Origin: Lachnospiraceae bacterium
Lineage (GTDB): Bacteria > Bacillota > Clostridia > Lachnospirales > Lachnospiraceae
NCBI GenBank assembly: GCA_023663945.1
Contig: JAMPGL010000009.1
Span: forward strand, 1 to 64,000
Direction: 5' to 3'
Length of the DNA stretch: 64,000 bases
The position numbers and the translations under genes are program-made. Each line of letters begins with the position of its first letter. Position 1 is the stretch's first letter. The notes under the pieces are model-generated. The model did not search any database. It was not told the origin of the DNA and saw nothing but the letters and a program-made list of their open reading frames with translations. Of this stretch, positions 42,287 through 51,475 are shown piece after piece.

Positions 42287-43120
42287 TTGGAAGCATATAC
42301 GGATTTTGCCGATGTTTATGATATTTTTATGGACGAGACCCCTTATGAGCAGTGGGCGGACTTTCTTGCAGGACTGATACGGCAGTACGGCGTGTCCAGA
42401 ACAACCGCGGAGATGGAGAAAGCTGCAGGGACGGAAAGTGAAACTGCCGGAAGAGAGGAAGCTCTTCTTGCGGAGCGAAATCTGGTTCTTGACCTAGGAT
42501 GCGGTACGGGAACTTTGGCGGAGCTTCTTGCAGGCAAAGGCTACGATATGATCGGTGTGGACATTTCTCAGGAGATGCTGAATATTGCGCTGGACAAAAA
42601 AGAAAAATCCGGCAGCGGTATTTTATATCTCTGTCAGGATATGCGGGAGCTGGATTTGTACAGTACGGTGGGGACGGTTTTAAGCGTCTGCGATTCCGTG
42701 AATTATCTGCTTGACGACGAGGAGGTTGTCACAGTTTTTTCGTTAGTGAATAATTATCTTTACCCCGGCGGGATTTTTATCTTTGATTTTAACACAGTAT
42801 ATAAGTATGAGCAGGTGATTGGCGACGCCACCATTGCGGAGAATCGGGAGACCTGCAGTTTTATCTGGGAAAATTATTATCATCAGGAACAGCATGTCAA
42901 TGAGTATGATTTGACGATTTTTACCAGAACAGGGACGGAAGGGCTGTACCGGCGTTTTACGGAAACGCATTTTCAGAGAGGATACACTAAGGAAGAAATG
43001 ATTCGGTTTGTGGAGCTGGCGGGGATGAAGGCAGTGCTTTTGCTGGATGCAGATACGCATAAAGCGCCAACCGAAACCAGTGAGCGGATTTATGTGATAG
43101 CGAGAGAGGATGGAAAATGA
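42287..43120 (+). CDS. SAM-dependent methyltransferase
   Basis: A 277-aa class I methyltransferase. Motif I is LVLDLGCGTGTLAELL (about residues 66-80), motif II is YDMIGVDISQEML, and then LCQDMRELDL and FIFDFNTVYKYE follow. The N-terminus (YTDFADVYDIFMDETPYEQW) is typical for a clostridial family of unknown substrate. The start is TTG at 42287, only 4 nt after the previous gene. The stop codon overlaps the Hsp33 start (ATGA). The substrate is unknown. Confidence 0.88.
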   Translation: MEAYTDFADVYDIFMDETPYEQWADFLAGLIRQYGVSRTTAEMEKAAGTESETAGREEALLAERNLVLDLGCGTGTLAELLAGKGYDMIGVDISQEMLNIALDKKEKSGSGILYLCQDMRELDLYSTVGTVLSVCDSVNYLLDDEEVVTVFSLVNNYLYPGGIFIFDFNTVYKYEQVIGDATIAENRETCSFIWENYYHQEQHVNEYDLTIFTRTGTEGLYRRFTETHFQRGYTKEEMIRFVELAGMKAVLLLDADTHKAPTETSERIYVIAREDGK

Positions 43121-43995
43121 CGGACTATATCGTGAGAGCAACGGCGGCAAATGCGGGAATCAGGGCATTTGCCGCTACTACAAAGAATCTTGTGGAACGG
43201 GCAAGGCAGGCGCATGACACCAGCCCGGTGGTGACGGCGGCGCTGGGAAGACTGCTCACCGGCGGTGTGATGATGGGAGCGATGTTGAAAGGTGAGAAAG
43301 ACCTGCTCACGCTTCAAATCAGCGGGGACGGACCCATCGGAGGAATGACAGTGACCGCTGATTCCAAGGGAAATGTAAAGGGATATGCCAATAATCCTCA
43401 GGTGATGCTTCCCCCCAGCAAGGCGGGAAAGCTGGATGTAGGCGGCGGTGTGGGAAATGGAATCCTTCGTGTGATTAAGGATATGGGATTAAAGGAGCCT
43501 TATGCAGGGCAGACTGTATTACAGACCGGAGAGATTGCGGAGGATCTCACCTATTACTTTGCCACATCGGAACAGGTTCCTTCCAGCGTCGGGCTTGGCG
43601 TACTGATGGAAAAGACCAATACAGTCAAGCAGGCAGGCGGGTTCATTGTTCAGCTTATGCCCTTTACGGAGGAGGCTGTGATCGCCCGGCTGGAAGAAAA
43701 TCTTTCAAGGTTTTCTACGGTCACCAGTGTGTTGGAAGAGGGAAAGACGCCGGAGGAGATGCTGGGGCTTTTACTTTCCGGACTGGATATGGAGGTTGTG
43801 GATACCATACCGGCACAGTTCTTTTGCAGCTGTGATAAGAAACGAGTGGAAAAGGCAGTAATCAGCATCGGTTCCAGAGAAATTAAAGAGATGATAGCGG
43901 AAAACAAAGATATTGAAGTGAAGTGTCATTTTTGCAACAGCGCGTATACATTTACCATTGAAGATTTGAAAGAATTATTAAAGAAAAGCAGATAG
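43117..43995 (+). CDS. hslO: Redox-regulated chaperone Hsp33
   Basis: A 292-aa holdase chaperone that is activated by oxidative stress. The body has GRLLTGGVMMGAMLKGEKD, ISGDGPIGGMTVTAD, YGN/YANNPQV and GILRVIKDMGLKEPY. The C-terminal zinc switch is FFCSCDKKRVEKA and VKCHFCNSAY, giving the CxC and CxxC pairs that release zinc on oxidation. It overlaps the methyltransferase gene by 4 nt and lies 8 nt before nadE, so it is in an operon. Confidence 0.96.
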   Translation: MTDYIVRATAANAGIRAFAATTKNLVERARQAHDTSPVVTAALGRLLTGGVMMGAMLKGEKDLLTLQISGDGPIGGMTVTADSKGNVKGYANNPQVMLPPSKAGKLDVGGGVGNGILRVIKDMGLKEPYAGQTVLQTGEIAEDLTYYFATSEQVPSSVGLGVLMEKTNTVKQAGGFIVQLMPFTEEAVIARLEENLSRFSTVTSVLEEGKTPEEMLGLLLSGLDMEVVDTIPAQFFCSCDKKRVEKAVISIGSREIKEMIAENKDIEVKCHFCNSAYTFTIEDLKELLKKSR

Positions 43996-44003
43996 GGGCG
44001 GAT

Positions 44004-45914
44004 ATGAAACAGGGATTTATCAAAGCGGCGGCGGTCACGCCCAATATAAAAGTGGCAGATACCATTTATAATTCGGAACAGATTTGTGCAGGGGTCGATG
44101 AGGCTTTCCGGAAAGGAGCAAAAATCATTGTATTTCCGGAGCTGTGCATCTGCGGTTACACCTGTGAAGACCTTTTTTTGCAGGAAAGACTGCTTGCCTC
44201 CTGCAGGCAGCAGCTTAAGCAGATTGCAGAGCATACCAGAGGAAAGGATGGGCTGGTATTTGTAGGGCTTCCTCTTGAAAAGAAAGGAAAGCTTTATAAT
44301 GTGGCGGCAGTTATCAGCGGTGGAGAAGTACTGGCTTTTATTCCGAAACTGAACATTCCTTCTTACGGAGAGTTTTATGAGAACCGGCATTTTCAGCCGG
44401 GAAATCATCAGCCGGAGATGTTTTCCTTTGACGGGAGAGAGGTTCCTTTTGGAGCGGATATTCTTTTTCAGGCAGAGGGGATGGAAGGGCTTCTGGTGGG
44501 CTGTGAGATTTGCGAGGACATCTGGGTTCCGGATTCTCCGGGAATCTCCCACGCTATGGCAGGCGCAGCCGTGCTGGTGAATTTGTCGGCATCCAGTGAG
44601 ACCATCGGAAAGGATTCTTACCGTCAGATGCTTGTTAAATCGGCAAGTGCAAAATTAATCTGCGGATATGTGTATTGCAGCAGCGGAGAGGGGGAGTCCA
44701 CTCAGGATTTGGTATTTGGCGGACACAATATCATCGCGGAGGATGGAACGATTTTAAAGGAAGCAGTGAGGTTTGAAAACCAGATTACCTATGGGGATTT
44801 GGATTTGGGACGAATCCGCATGGAGCGGAGAAGAATGAATACCTTCGGCTGTGAAAAGAGCCAGAGTTATGAAGTTATTCCTTTTAAGCTGAACACAGTG
44901 GAAACTCCCTTAGAAAGAAGCTTTTCCTGCACGCCCTTTGTGCCGGAAGATTTTGGGGAGCGGAGCAGACGGTGTGAGGAGATTTTGTCTATCCAATCTA
45001 TGGGATTAAAGAAGAGGCTGGAGCATACCGGATGCCGGAAGGCTGTGATTGGAGTGTCGGGAGGTCTTGATTCCACCCTTGCCCTGCTTGTGGCTGCCAG
45101 AAGCTTTGATTTGCTTGGGCTTGAAAGGGACAATATCCGGGCGGTGACAATGCCTTGTTTTGGGACTACGGACCGGACTTACGAGAATGCCTGCAAGCTT
45201 GCCAAAATCCTGGGAGCATCATTGGAAGAGGTGGACATCCGGGAAGCGGTGGAAGTTCATTTCCGGGACATTAAGCAGAGCACAGATAATCATAATGTGA
45301 CCTACGAAAACGGACAGGCGCGGGAGAGAACTCAGGTTTTGATGGATATTGCAAACCGGGAAAACGGTCTTGTAATCGGCACGGGAGATATGTCGGAGCT
45401 TGCCCTTGGCTGGGCGACCTATAACGGGGACCATATGTCCATGTACGGCGTCAATGCCGGCGTGCCTAAGACACTGGTGCGCCATCTGGTAAGGTATTAT
45501 GCGGATACCTGTGAAAGCGGGGAGTTAAAGAATGTGCTTTTGGATGTTCTGGATACTCCGGTAAGTCCGGAACTGCTTCCGCCCTCTGGTGAAACAATTA
45601 CTCAAAAGACAGAGGATCTGGTGGGTCCTTATGAACTGCACGACTTCTTTTTATACTATCTGCTCCGCTGGGGGTATGAACCGGCTAAGATTTACCGGAT
45701 TGCACGGATGTCCTTTGCCGGACAGTACGAGGAGCGGACGATTTTGAAATGGCTGAAAACCTTTTACCGCCGTTTCTTTTCCCAGCAGTTTAAGCGTTCC
45801 TGCCTGCCGGATGGACCGAAGGTGGGAAGCGTGGCGCTGTCTCCCAGAGGGGATTTGCGGATGCCGTCGGATGCCTGCGTGAGGATATGGATGGAACAAA
45901 TCGAGGAGATGTGA
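44004..45914 (+). CDS. nadE: Glutamine-dependent NAD(+) synthase
   Basis: A 636-aa two-domain enzyme that makes NAD from nicotinic acid adenine dinucleotide, ATP and glutamine. The N-terminal nitrilase-type glutaminase (1-about 290) has the Glu in IIVFPELCICGYTCEDLF, the Lys in PKLNIPSYGEFYENR and the Cys in GCEICEDIWVP. The C-terminal synthetase has the P-loop AVIGVSGGLDSTLALLV and GTGDMSELALGW. It ends the operon with hslO. A bidirectional terminator follows. Confidence 0.96.
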   Translation: MKQGFIKAAAVTPNIKVADTIYNSEQICAGVDEAFRKGAKIIVFPELCICGYTCEDLFLQERLLASCRQQLKQIAEHTRGKDGLVFVGLPLEKKGKLYNVAAVISGGEVLAFIPKLNIPSYGEFYENRHFQPGNHQPEMFSFDGREVPFGADILFQAEGMEGLLVGCEICEDIWVPDSPGISHAMAGAAVLVNLSASSETIGKDSYRQMLVKSASAKLICGYVYCSSGEGESTQDLVFGGHNIIAEDGTILKEAVRFENQITYGDLDLGRIRMERRRMNTFGCEKSQSYEVIPFKLNTVETPLERSFSCTPFVPEDFGERSRRCEEILSIQSMGLKKRLEHTGCRKAVIGVSGGLDSTLALLVAARSFDLLGLERDNIRAVTMPCFGTTDRTYENACKLAKILGASLEEVDIREAVEVHFRDIKQSTDNHNVTYENGQARERTQVLMDIANRENGLVIGTGDMSELALGWATYNGDHMSMYGVNAGVPKTLVRHLVRYYADTCESGELKNVLLDVLDTPVSPELLPPSGETITQKTEDLVGPYELHDFFLYYLLRWGYEPAKIYRIARMSFAGQYEERTILKWLKTFYRRFFSQQFKRSCLPDGPKVGSVALSPRGDLRMPSDACVRIWMEQIEEM

Positions 45915-45923
45915 TGATATAGG

Positions 45924-45953
45924 AAACGGAGCGGTCTGAGGATCGCTCCGTTT
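45924..45953. terminator. Bidirectional terminator, copy 1 of a 30-bp direct repeat
   Basis: aaacggagcg pairs with cgctccgttt around gtctgaggat. The same 30 bases occur exactly at 47182-47211, on the other side of the GHKL-DUF4325 gene. Confidence 0.9.
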
Positions 45954-45957
45954 ATTT

Positions 45958-45983
45958 CCGCGAGCAACGAGTCAAAGTCATGC
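45958..45983 (+). repeat. 26-bp inverted repeat, left copy
   Basis: This 26-mer is the exact reverse complement of 53953-53978. Each copy is one arm of a larger imperfect hairpin (here to about 46020, with ttgactc as part of the return arm). Core: gcaacgagtcaaagtcatgc. Confidence 0.9.
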
Positions 45984-46035
45984 TTAGAACCAGCTGAGGC
46001 TGGTTTTGACCTTTGACTCCTGTAAAGAGTTTGGA

Positions 46036-47073
46036 CTATCTGATTGTGACACGATGAATCATTCGCTCAATGGCATCACTTGTATTGATACAACGGAGTT
46101 CAATATCTGGATGATTTGTCTGATAAACACGAAATAGCTCATCGGCAAAACCCTGTCCAATTTCTTCAACATCTTTAAAATCGAGAATAATAGTTTTAAA
46201 TTTATCAAATCCAAAATATAGACGTTTGGCTTGAGATCTGGATACAGGATAGCCGCTGTCGCAAATATGTTTAATAGGAATTTGCGTTATAGTAAATCCG
46301 CCGTCATCATCAGAATACATATCAAAAATCTCCTTTATTGATCTGGTAGTGTCGTTGGCTAAAGCCATGATAATCAGGGTTCCTTTCCAATCCTGCATCT
46401 TTTGGAATGCTGGCGTTGCATTGGCTAAATCTGCAACGACCTCTTTCGTGTTGTCTTGAGAAAAGATTTTGTGATCGGAAATTGCCCCAAAATGATCCAT
46501 AACCTTTGAGGTAAAAAAGATTCCTTCCCCGGAATGGTTGTCATGGTCAGTAGTAAGTTTTCCCTTAAACAGACTGAAAATGGCGTCATCAAGACTGTCA
46601 TAATGGTAAAAATCAGCAATTTTACGGAAGATACCAATTCCGTTGTCCCAAATATTCACCCAAGTGTATAAAGCATTTTGGTTAATGCTTACAATAACTT
46701 TTTCTGCATTGGAATGGTCAATTACGTTATTAAACATCTCCATGAAAGCATATTCCCAAATGCGGACAACATTTGATGAAAAATGTTGGACGTAAGGACA
46801 TAGTGTTTGACGATATATTATGTCTTCTTCCAAGGCTTTTTCTCTTAGCTGAAAAGTAAAAGACTGGCCTGCCGTTTTTACAAGATAATAATTGTCGGAG
46901 TTGTCTCGCGCGATGAATCCATCTTGTTCCATTTCATTTATATATTTGTAAACAGTGGTAGAAGAAATAGAAAATGTATCGGCAGTTCTTTTAACAAAAT
47001 CAGGCTGTTTCTTAAAAATTTTTTCCATTATGTAATTTTTTATTCGATTACGTTTTTCTCTGGTAAATGACAT
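46036..47073 (-). CDS. HTH - GHKL ATPase - DUF4325 (STAS-like) regulator
   Basis: A 345-aa protein in three parts. An N-terminal winged helix (about 1-65) reads FVKRTADTFSISSTTVYKYI. A GHKL ATPase (about 95-235) has an N-box MEMFNNVIDHS, a G1 box NIWDNGIGIF and SGEGIFFTSKVMDHFGA. A C-terminal STAS-like DUF4325 domain (about 275-340) reads FKTIILDFKDVEEIGQGFADELFRV. Similar proteins resemble anti-sigma/anti-anti-sigma pairs fused in one chain, so it may be an ATP-dependent switch for DNA binding (inference). It lies alone on the minus strand between two exact 30-bp repeats. It shares the GHKL plus STAS-like idea with the giant protein at 2167. Confidence 0.8.
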   Translation of the reverse strand: MSFTREKRNRIKNYIMEKIFKKQPDFVKRTADTFSISSTTVYKYINEMEQDGFIARDNSDNYYLVKTAGQSFTFQLREKALEEDIIYRQTLCPYVQHFSSNVVRIWEYAFMEMFNNVIDHSNAEKVIVSINQNALYTWVNIWDNGIGIFRKIADFYHYDSLDDAIFSLFKGKLTTDHDNHSGEGIFFTSKVMDHFGAISDHKIFSQDNTKEVVADLANATPAFQKMQDWKGTLIIMALANDTTRSIKEIFDMYSDDDGGFTITQIPIKHICDSGYPVSRSQAKRLYFGFDKFKTIILDFKDVEEIGQGFADELFRVYQTNHPDIELRCINTSDAIERMIHRVTIR

Positions 47074-47181
47074 TTAAATACCCTCCAAGCTTATTCTAAT
47101 ACATTAATAAACATAAATCAATATATTTTAAACTTATTGATGGAGATATTTAATTTAACTTATCTGTTTGTATAATATACT

Positions 47182-47211
47182 AAACGGAGCGGTCTGAGGA
47201 TCGCTCCGTTT
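47182..47211. terminator. Bidirectional terminator, copy 2 of the 30-bp direct repeat
   Basis: Identical to 45924-45953, same orientation, 1258 bp away. It also ends the convergent minus-strand gene at 47261. Confidence 0.9.
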
Positions 47212-47260
47212 TGGCAGAAATATAATATAGGAAAAGGCAGTTTTAATGTCGTTGACTATA

Positions 47261-47743
47261 TCATGTAGCTGCCGGTGAAACAGACGGACTGGCAGAAGGT
47301 GAAGGTGCAGCCGCCTTTTCCAGTGAAGTTTTAATCGCATTGAGCAGTACCATGGAAGTATATTTGTTGTCATCCGAATACGTAATGCCGTCCAGGGACT
47401 GATTCTGTAAAATCTGATTGGCAAGAGAGTCAAAGGATGGCTCAATAAGCGGAAACATGGTAGCAACTGCCTCATCCAGATTTACGATGCGGATATCGTT
47501 GATATTATTTTCGTCCACAGTAACCTCCACATCCACGGCATTGTCATTTAAAATCAGGGAAGTGGTGTAGATACCGGGAACATAGGAATCCGCAGGAGTT
47601 TCCACAGCGTTAGTTTCTTTTTTCTCTTTGGGAACGAACATGATGATCAGGAGGATGATAAATAATATTCCCAGCAGTGCGAAAATGCCGGTATATATCA
47701 ATTCTTTCAGATGAAGTACAACAATTTTGGTTTTGGAGCTCAT
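47261..47743 (-). CDS. Membrane-anchored protein with degenerate FMN-binding-like domain
   Basis: A 160-aa protein with one N-terminal membrane helix (IYTGIFALLGILFIILLIIMF), then an exported domain of about 85 residues and a Ser/Pro/Ala tail. YVPGIYTTSLILNDNAVDVEV and VTVDENNINDIRIVN fit the start of the FMN-bind family. DGITYSDDNKYTSMVLLNAI stands where the flavinylation motif GAT(T)S is usual. The GA is missing, so covalent FMN attachment is unlikely. The role is unknown. It could have lost flavin or serve as a binding scaffold. Confidence 0.6.
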   Translation of the reverse strand: MSSKTKIVVLHLKELIYTGIFALLGILFIILLIIMFVPKEKKETNAVETPADSYVPGIYTTSLILNDNAVDVEVTVDENNINDIRIVNLDEAVATMFPLIEPSFDSLANQILQNQSLDGITYSDDNKYTSMVLLNAIKTSLEKAAAPSPSASPSVSPAAT

Positions 47744-47952
47744 GGAATATCTCCGTTACGTTCTTTTTATTATCATATTAAGGAGGGTGGGGTTTTATGC
47801 AAAGAATTGGGAGAAACAGGAAGGGAAATATGCTGCAAATATAAAAAGAAAATTTGAAATATAAATTGGAAGATATGTTGTCTTATGATAAAATAATAGT
47901 AAATTTGGATTTGGATTCTAACTATACTATGCTGTGATATGGAGTGAATCGT

Positions 47953-48387
47953 GTGGACAATCTTACAAAGGAACAACGACACAAAAATATGCGTAATATC
48001 AAATCCAGCGATACCAGCATTGAGCTGATGCTTAGAAAAGAACTGTGGGCAAGGGGCATGCATTATAGAAAGAATTATGCTTCTCTGCCGGGAAAGCCGG
48101 ACATTGCGTTGACAAAGTATAAAATAGCAATTTTTTGCGACAGCGAATTTTTCCATGGGAAGGATTGGGAGGTTTTGAAACCGCGTCTGGAAGCAGGCAG
48201 TAATCCTGAGTATTGGAAGAAAAAGATTTTGAGAAACATTGAGCGGGATGACGAGGTGAATAAGGCACTTATGTTTATGGGGTGGACCGTAATCCGGTTT
48301 TGGGGAAAAGACATTATGAAGAATCGTGAGGAATGCATTCAAGTGATTGAGGAGTGCATCTTTGAACAAAAAATACAGAAGGTTTGA
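47953..48387 (+). CDS. vsr: Very short patch repair endonuclease (Vsr family)
   Basis: A 144-aa endonuclease that nicks next to T:G mismatches arising from deamination of 5-methylcytosine. It begins DNLTKEQRHKNMRNIKSSDT, the usual Vsr start, and has YASLPGKPDIALTKYKIAIF with the catalytic Asp, FFHGKDW with the catalytic His, and WTVIRFWGKDI. The start is GTG at 47953 with ggag 8 nt upstream; 47944 is possible. It heads a restriction-modification locus with a cytosine-5 methyltransferase, exactly the context in which Vsr is useful. DCSEFF-type positions differ from E. coli Vsr (FCDSEFFHG). Confidence 0.93.
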   Translation: MDNLTKEQRHKNMRNIKSSDTSIELMLRKELWARGMHYRKNYASLPGKPDIALTKYKIAIFCDSEFFHGKDWEVLKPRLEAGSNPEYWKKKILRNIERDDEVNKALMFMGWTVIRFWGKDIMKNREECIQVIEECIFEQKIQKV

Positions 48388-48400
48388 TTGGAGATTTAAA

Positions 48401-49618
48401 ATGTTTTATGACAAACAGCCCAGAGAAAAGCAGGAAGAATACAAGAGAATGTTGACAATAATAGGGGAGTTATCCAGACTATTTTCAGAAAGCGAATGCC
48501 CGTATTTGGCGTATCGTGCGCATGAAAATGTATTTTGTAAGTATCTGGAAGCAGAAAATCTTGCCCGTTTCGACTGTTCTGCCGATGCCAAAAAGGAAAC
48601 GACAGGGGTTGGACTGAAAACATGGATGGGAAATGATGACCAAAAGGTAGCTGAGTTTGGAAAGCTGAAAAAGAACTATACAAATCTTTCGGGAATAGAC
48701 TTGGTAAAGACAATTGCCGAGTATAGAAATGAGCGGATAAGAGTCACGATGAGGCTGCATGGCATAGACAAAATGATATATCATGTTGTCAGACGCATTC
48801 CAAACGCAATGGAGATTTTGGAATGCGCGTTTGACCCGATTGATATAGAAAATGTGTCATTGATCGAAGACCGGGGGAATGACAATAATACATATTTCAC
48901 GGATGGAAAACATACTTATCATTTCAGTGTGTCGAAGAATACATTGTATATGCTGTTTGACGATTTGGAATTATTGGATACGTTTAAGGTTGATATTAAA
49001 GAAGACCCTTATATTCTTTTAATGCGCTTATTAGGCAGGGCACAGCAGAAGGAGTACGATGATTCAACGCAGTATGATGAAGCAAAGCTGGCAGTTGAAG
49101 TTGTTAAAGCAAGCACGGCAGTTAAAAAGGAGAAGCTGTGTTTACCACTATATTCAAAATCTGCAAAGCAGGGTAAATTTGTTGCTGAAAAAAGCGGGTT
49201 GAATCAGTGGAACGCAGGCGGCAGGGCAAGACATGAGGATGAATTGTATATACCTTATCAGGCTGTCGACAGAGAGCGGAATATGACATTTTTTCCGCCA
49301 AGGGATACTTCGTTTATACTGCATCTTCCGGACGGCTCCGAAGTGTCAGCTAAAGTGTGTCAGGAGGCAGATAAAAGTAATCCGCTTATCGGAAAGGCAA
49401 TTATGAGCAACCCTAACAAAGTTTTAGGGAAATGGCTGCTTCGTGATGTTTTTGAAATTAAGCCGGGAACAGTAGTGACCTATGAAATGTTGGAAAAATT
49501 CGGCATTGACAGTGTAATCTTCACGAAAAATTCTGAACTGGATTATTCAGTGGATTTTTCTGAGATAGGGACTTACGAAGAATTTTATGATTGCGGGGGG
49601 CAGGAGTCGGATGAGTGA
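48401..49618 (+). CDS. Restriction endonuclease-type protein with C-terminal B3-like DNA-binding domain
   Basis: A 405-aa protein. The C-terminal part (about 245-385) carries LCLPLYSK, KSGLNQWNAGGRARHEDELY, IPYQAV, FFPPRDTSFILHLPDG and LGKWLLRDVFEIKPG. This is the pattern of the B3-like recognition domain found in NgoFVII-type restriction enzymes (recollection). The N-terminal part (about 30-110) has YLAYRAHENVFCKYLEAENL, DCSADA and GVGLKTWMG, where D62 and K73 could form a variant PD-(D/E)XK site; no PLD HxK motif was seen. It overlaps the next gene by 8 nt. It is probably the specificity and perhaps cleavage subunit of a type II enzyme. Confidence 0.7.
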   Translation: MFYDKQPREKQEEYKRMLTIIGELSRLFSESECPYLAYRAHENVFCKYLEAENLARFDCSADAKKETTGVGLKTWMGNDDQKVAEFGKLKKNYTNLSGIDLVKTIAEYRNERIRVTMRLHGIDKMIYHVVRRIPNAMEILECAFDPIDIENVSLIEDRGNDNNTYFTDGKHTYHFSVSKNTLYMLFDDLELLDTFKVDIKEDPYILLMRLLGRAQQKEYDDSTQYDEAKLAVEVVKASTAVKKEKLCLPLYSKSAKQGKFVAEKSGLNQWNAGGRARHEDELYIPYQAVDRERNMTFFPPRDTSFILHLPDGSEVSAKVCQEADKSNPLIGKAIMSNPNKVLGKWLLRDVFEIKPGTVVTYEMLEKFGIDSVIFTKNSELDYSVDFSEIGTYEEFYDCGGQESDE

Positions 49619-50396
49619 CAAACGATTTTACCATTTGAAAAAAATGCGTGATGATGAATATGCTTTTGTTATAAGCAAAAATTTTCGTTGTGATGGGGAA
49701 TTGGCAGAATCACAGGTCAGGAATTGTTTTTATTTTGCATATGATATGTCCTTTGGAGCGGGAGAGCACAGAGCATCCAGAAGTGGGGGAACCCATGAGA
49801 GGACTCCTTCAGAAATATTTATGAACACATTTCAGGGAAAAATATCAGAATGTGCTTTGTGTGATTACTTAAAAAAGGAAGATATTGAGACTTCACAGGT
49901 GGATTTTCATGTGGAAGGGCTTGGAAAATGGGATTCTTATGATATTGAGTGTGGTGGAAAGCACATTGCCGTAAAATCAACAAAACATTATGGACAGCTT
50001 TTACTGTTAGAGACTCAGGACTGGAATAAGGAAGGAAAGTATATTACGAATTTAGAGACAGGAAATGAAGTATATGATTCGTTTGTTTTGGTTCGTATAA
50101 AACCGCCCATAGAGAAGAAGATAAAGGATTCCTTTTGGAGGCTTGACAAATCAGCGAAACTTAAGTATTTAATTGGCTGTGAATGGAAGTATAATATAGC
50201 CGGATATATAACGAATGACGATTTAAAATACATTATTGAAAATAATTATATTATCAAAAAGGATCAAAAGATTGGAAAATATAAAGAACCGTATAAAGGA
50301 ACTAAGATGGATGCGGATAATTATTATGTTCAGGCTTCCAGTATGCGGAACAGCATCGACTTTATAAAGCGGATGAAAGAGTATGCAAAAAGATAA
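49611..50396 (+). CDS. Putative restriction nuclease subunit, PD-(D/E)XK-like
   Basis: A 261-aa protein, probably a nuclease. The segment GKWDSYDIECGGKHIAVKST (105-124) resembles a PD-(D/E)XK core with D108/D111 and K122. The usual acidic residue before x-K is Ala120, so E113 would have to substitute. LLLLETQDWNKEGKYI follows, as in some restriction enzymes. There is no membrane or signal segment. The ATG at 49611 lies inside the end of the previous gene, so the two are translationally coupled, and a C5 methyltransferase gene follows 71 nt later. The name as endonuclease is supported mainly by context. Confidence 0.65.
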   Translation: MSDKRFYHLKKMRDDEYAFVISKNFRCDGELAESQVRNCFYFAYDMSFGAGEHRASRSGGTHERTPSEIFMNTFQGKISECALCDYLKKEDIETSQVDFHVEGLGKWDSYDIECGGKHIAVKSTKHYGQLLLLETQDWNKEGKYITNLETGNEVYDSFVLVRIKPPIEKKIKDSFWRLDKSAKLKYLIGCEWKYNIAGYITNDDLKYIIENNYIIKKDQKIGKYKEPYKGTKMDADNYYVQASSMRNSIDFIKRMKEYAKR

Positions 50397-50467
50397 AGGA
50401 AAGAAATATTTGCGGTATGCCGCAGTATGTGATATGTTTTTAAAGGATAAAGCGAGGGAAAATTACT

Positions 50468-51475
50468 ATGTTACGATGTGCATCCTTTTTTGCCGGTGTC
50501 GGCGGAATTGACAAAGGATTTGAAAATAATGAGCTGTTTAAGGTTGTATATGCAAATGAATTTGATCCTTATCCGGTCAGGACTTATGAATTAAATTCCC
50601 GGCTGAAGGTAGACTGCCGGGATATTCGTGAAATTAAGGCGGATGAGATACCTGATTTTGATGTGCTTCTTGCGGGGTTTCCCTGTCAGGCTTTCAGCGT
50701 CGCCGGATACAGAAAGGGATTTGAGGACGAAAAAGGAAGAGGGACTTTATTTTTTGAGTTAATCAGAATCATAGAAGTCAAAAATCCGCAGATAGTTTTT
50801 CTTGAAAATGTTAAGAACTTAGTGGGACATGACGGAGGAAACACATTTAAAGTTATCAGTGAAGCTCTCAAAAAACACGGATATTTCGTGGAGCCGAAGG
50901 TTCTAAATGCGATGGAATATGGGAACACGCCTCAGAATCGGGAAAGAATCTATATTGTCTGCTTTAAAGATGAGAATGCGCGCAAGAACTTTCAATTTCC
51001 CCAGCCCATGCAGCTAAAGAAGAAGCTGGACGAGATTATTGATTTTAACGGGGGTGTGGATGAAAAATACTATTATCGGGAAGGAAAATATAAGGGAGAC
51101 ATTTATGAGAAGCTTGTAGAGGCGATGGATGACGACAGGGCAGTCTATCAATGGAGAAGAACGTATGTGAGAAAAAACAAAAGCGGTGTTGTTCCGACGC
51201 TGACGGCAAATCAGGGAGAAGGCGGGCATAATGTATGTTTGATAAAAACGCTTGGCGGCATAAGGAAAATGACGCCGCATGAATGTTTTAATGCACAGGG
51301 ATTTCCTGAGGATTTTAAGCTGCCGGATGATATGAGTGATGCAAGGCTTTATAAGCAGGCGGGAAATTCCGTATGCGTCTCTGTAATAGAGCGGATAGCT
51401 GATGAAATCGCCAATGCATATAACAAAAGTAAGGCGTCAGAATCTGCAAAAGGAAGTGCTTTGAGTGATCATTAA
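50468..51475 (+). CDS. DNA (cytosine-5-)-methyltransferase
   Basis: A 335-aa C5 methyltransferase that would protect host DNA in the type II system. The motifs in order are: I FFAGVGGIDKGFEN; IV LLAGFPCQAFSVAG with catalytic C73; VI VFLENVKNL; VIII TPQNRERIYIV; IX PTLTANQGEG; X LYKQAGNSVCVSVIERIA. The region between VIII and IX is short, giving a small target recognition domain. The recognition sequence cannot be read from motifs. It is upstream of, and overlaps by 11 nt, a lipoprotein gene that is probably unrelated to restriction. Confidence 0.96.
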   Translation: MLRCASFFAGVGGIDKGFENNELFKVVYANEFDPYPVRTYELNSRLKVDCRDIREIKADEIPDFDVLLAGFPCQAFSVAGYRKGFEDEKGRGTLFFELIRIIEVKNPQIVFLENVKNLVGHDGGNTFKVISEALKKHGYFVEPKVLNAMEYGNTPQNRERIYIVCFKDENARKNFQFPQPMQLKKKLDEIIDFNGGVDEKYYYREGKYKGDIYEKLVEAMDDDRAVYQWRRTYVRKNKSGVVPTLTANQGEGGHNVCLIKTLGGIRKMTPHECFNAQGFPEDFKLPDDMSDARLYKQAGNSVCVSVIERIADEIANAYNKSKASESAKGSALSDH

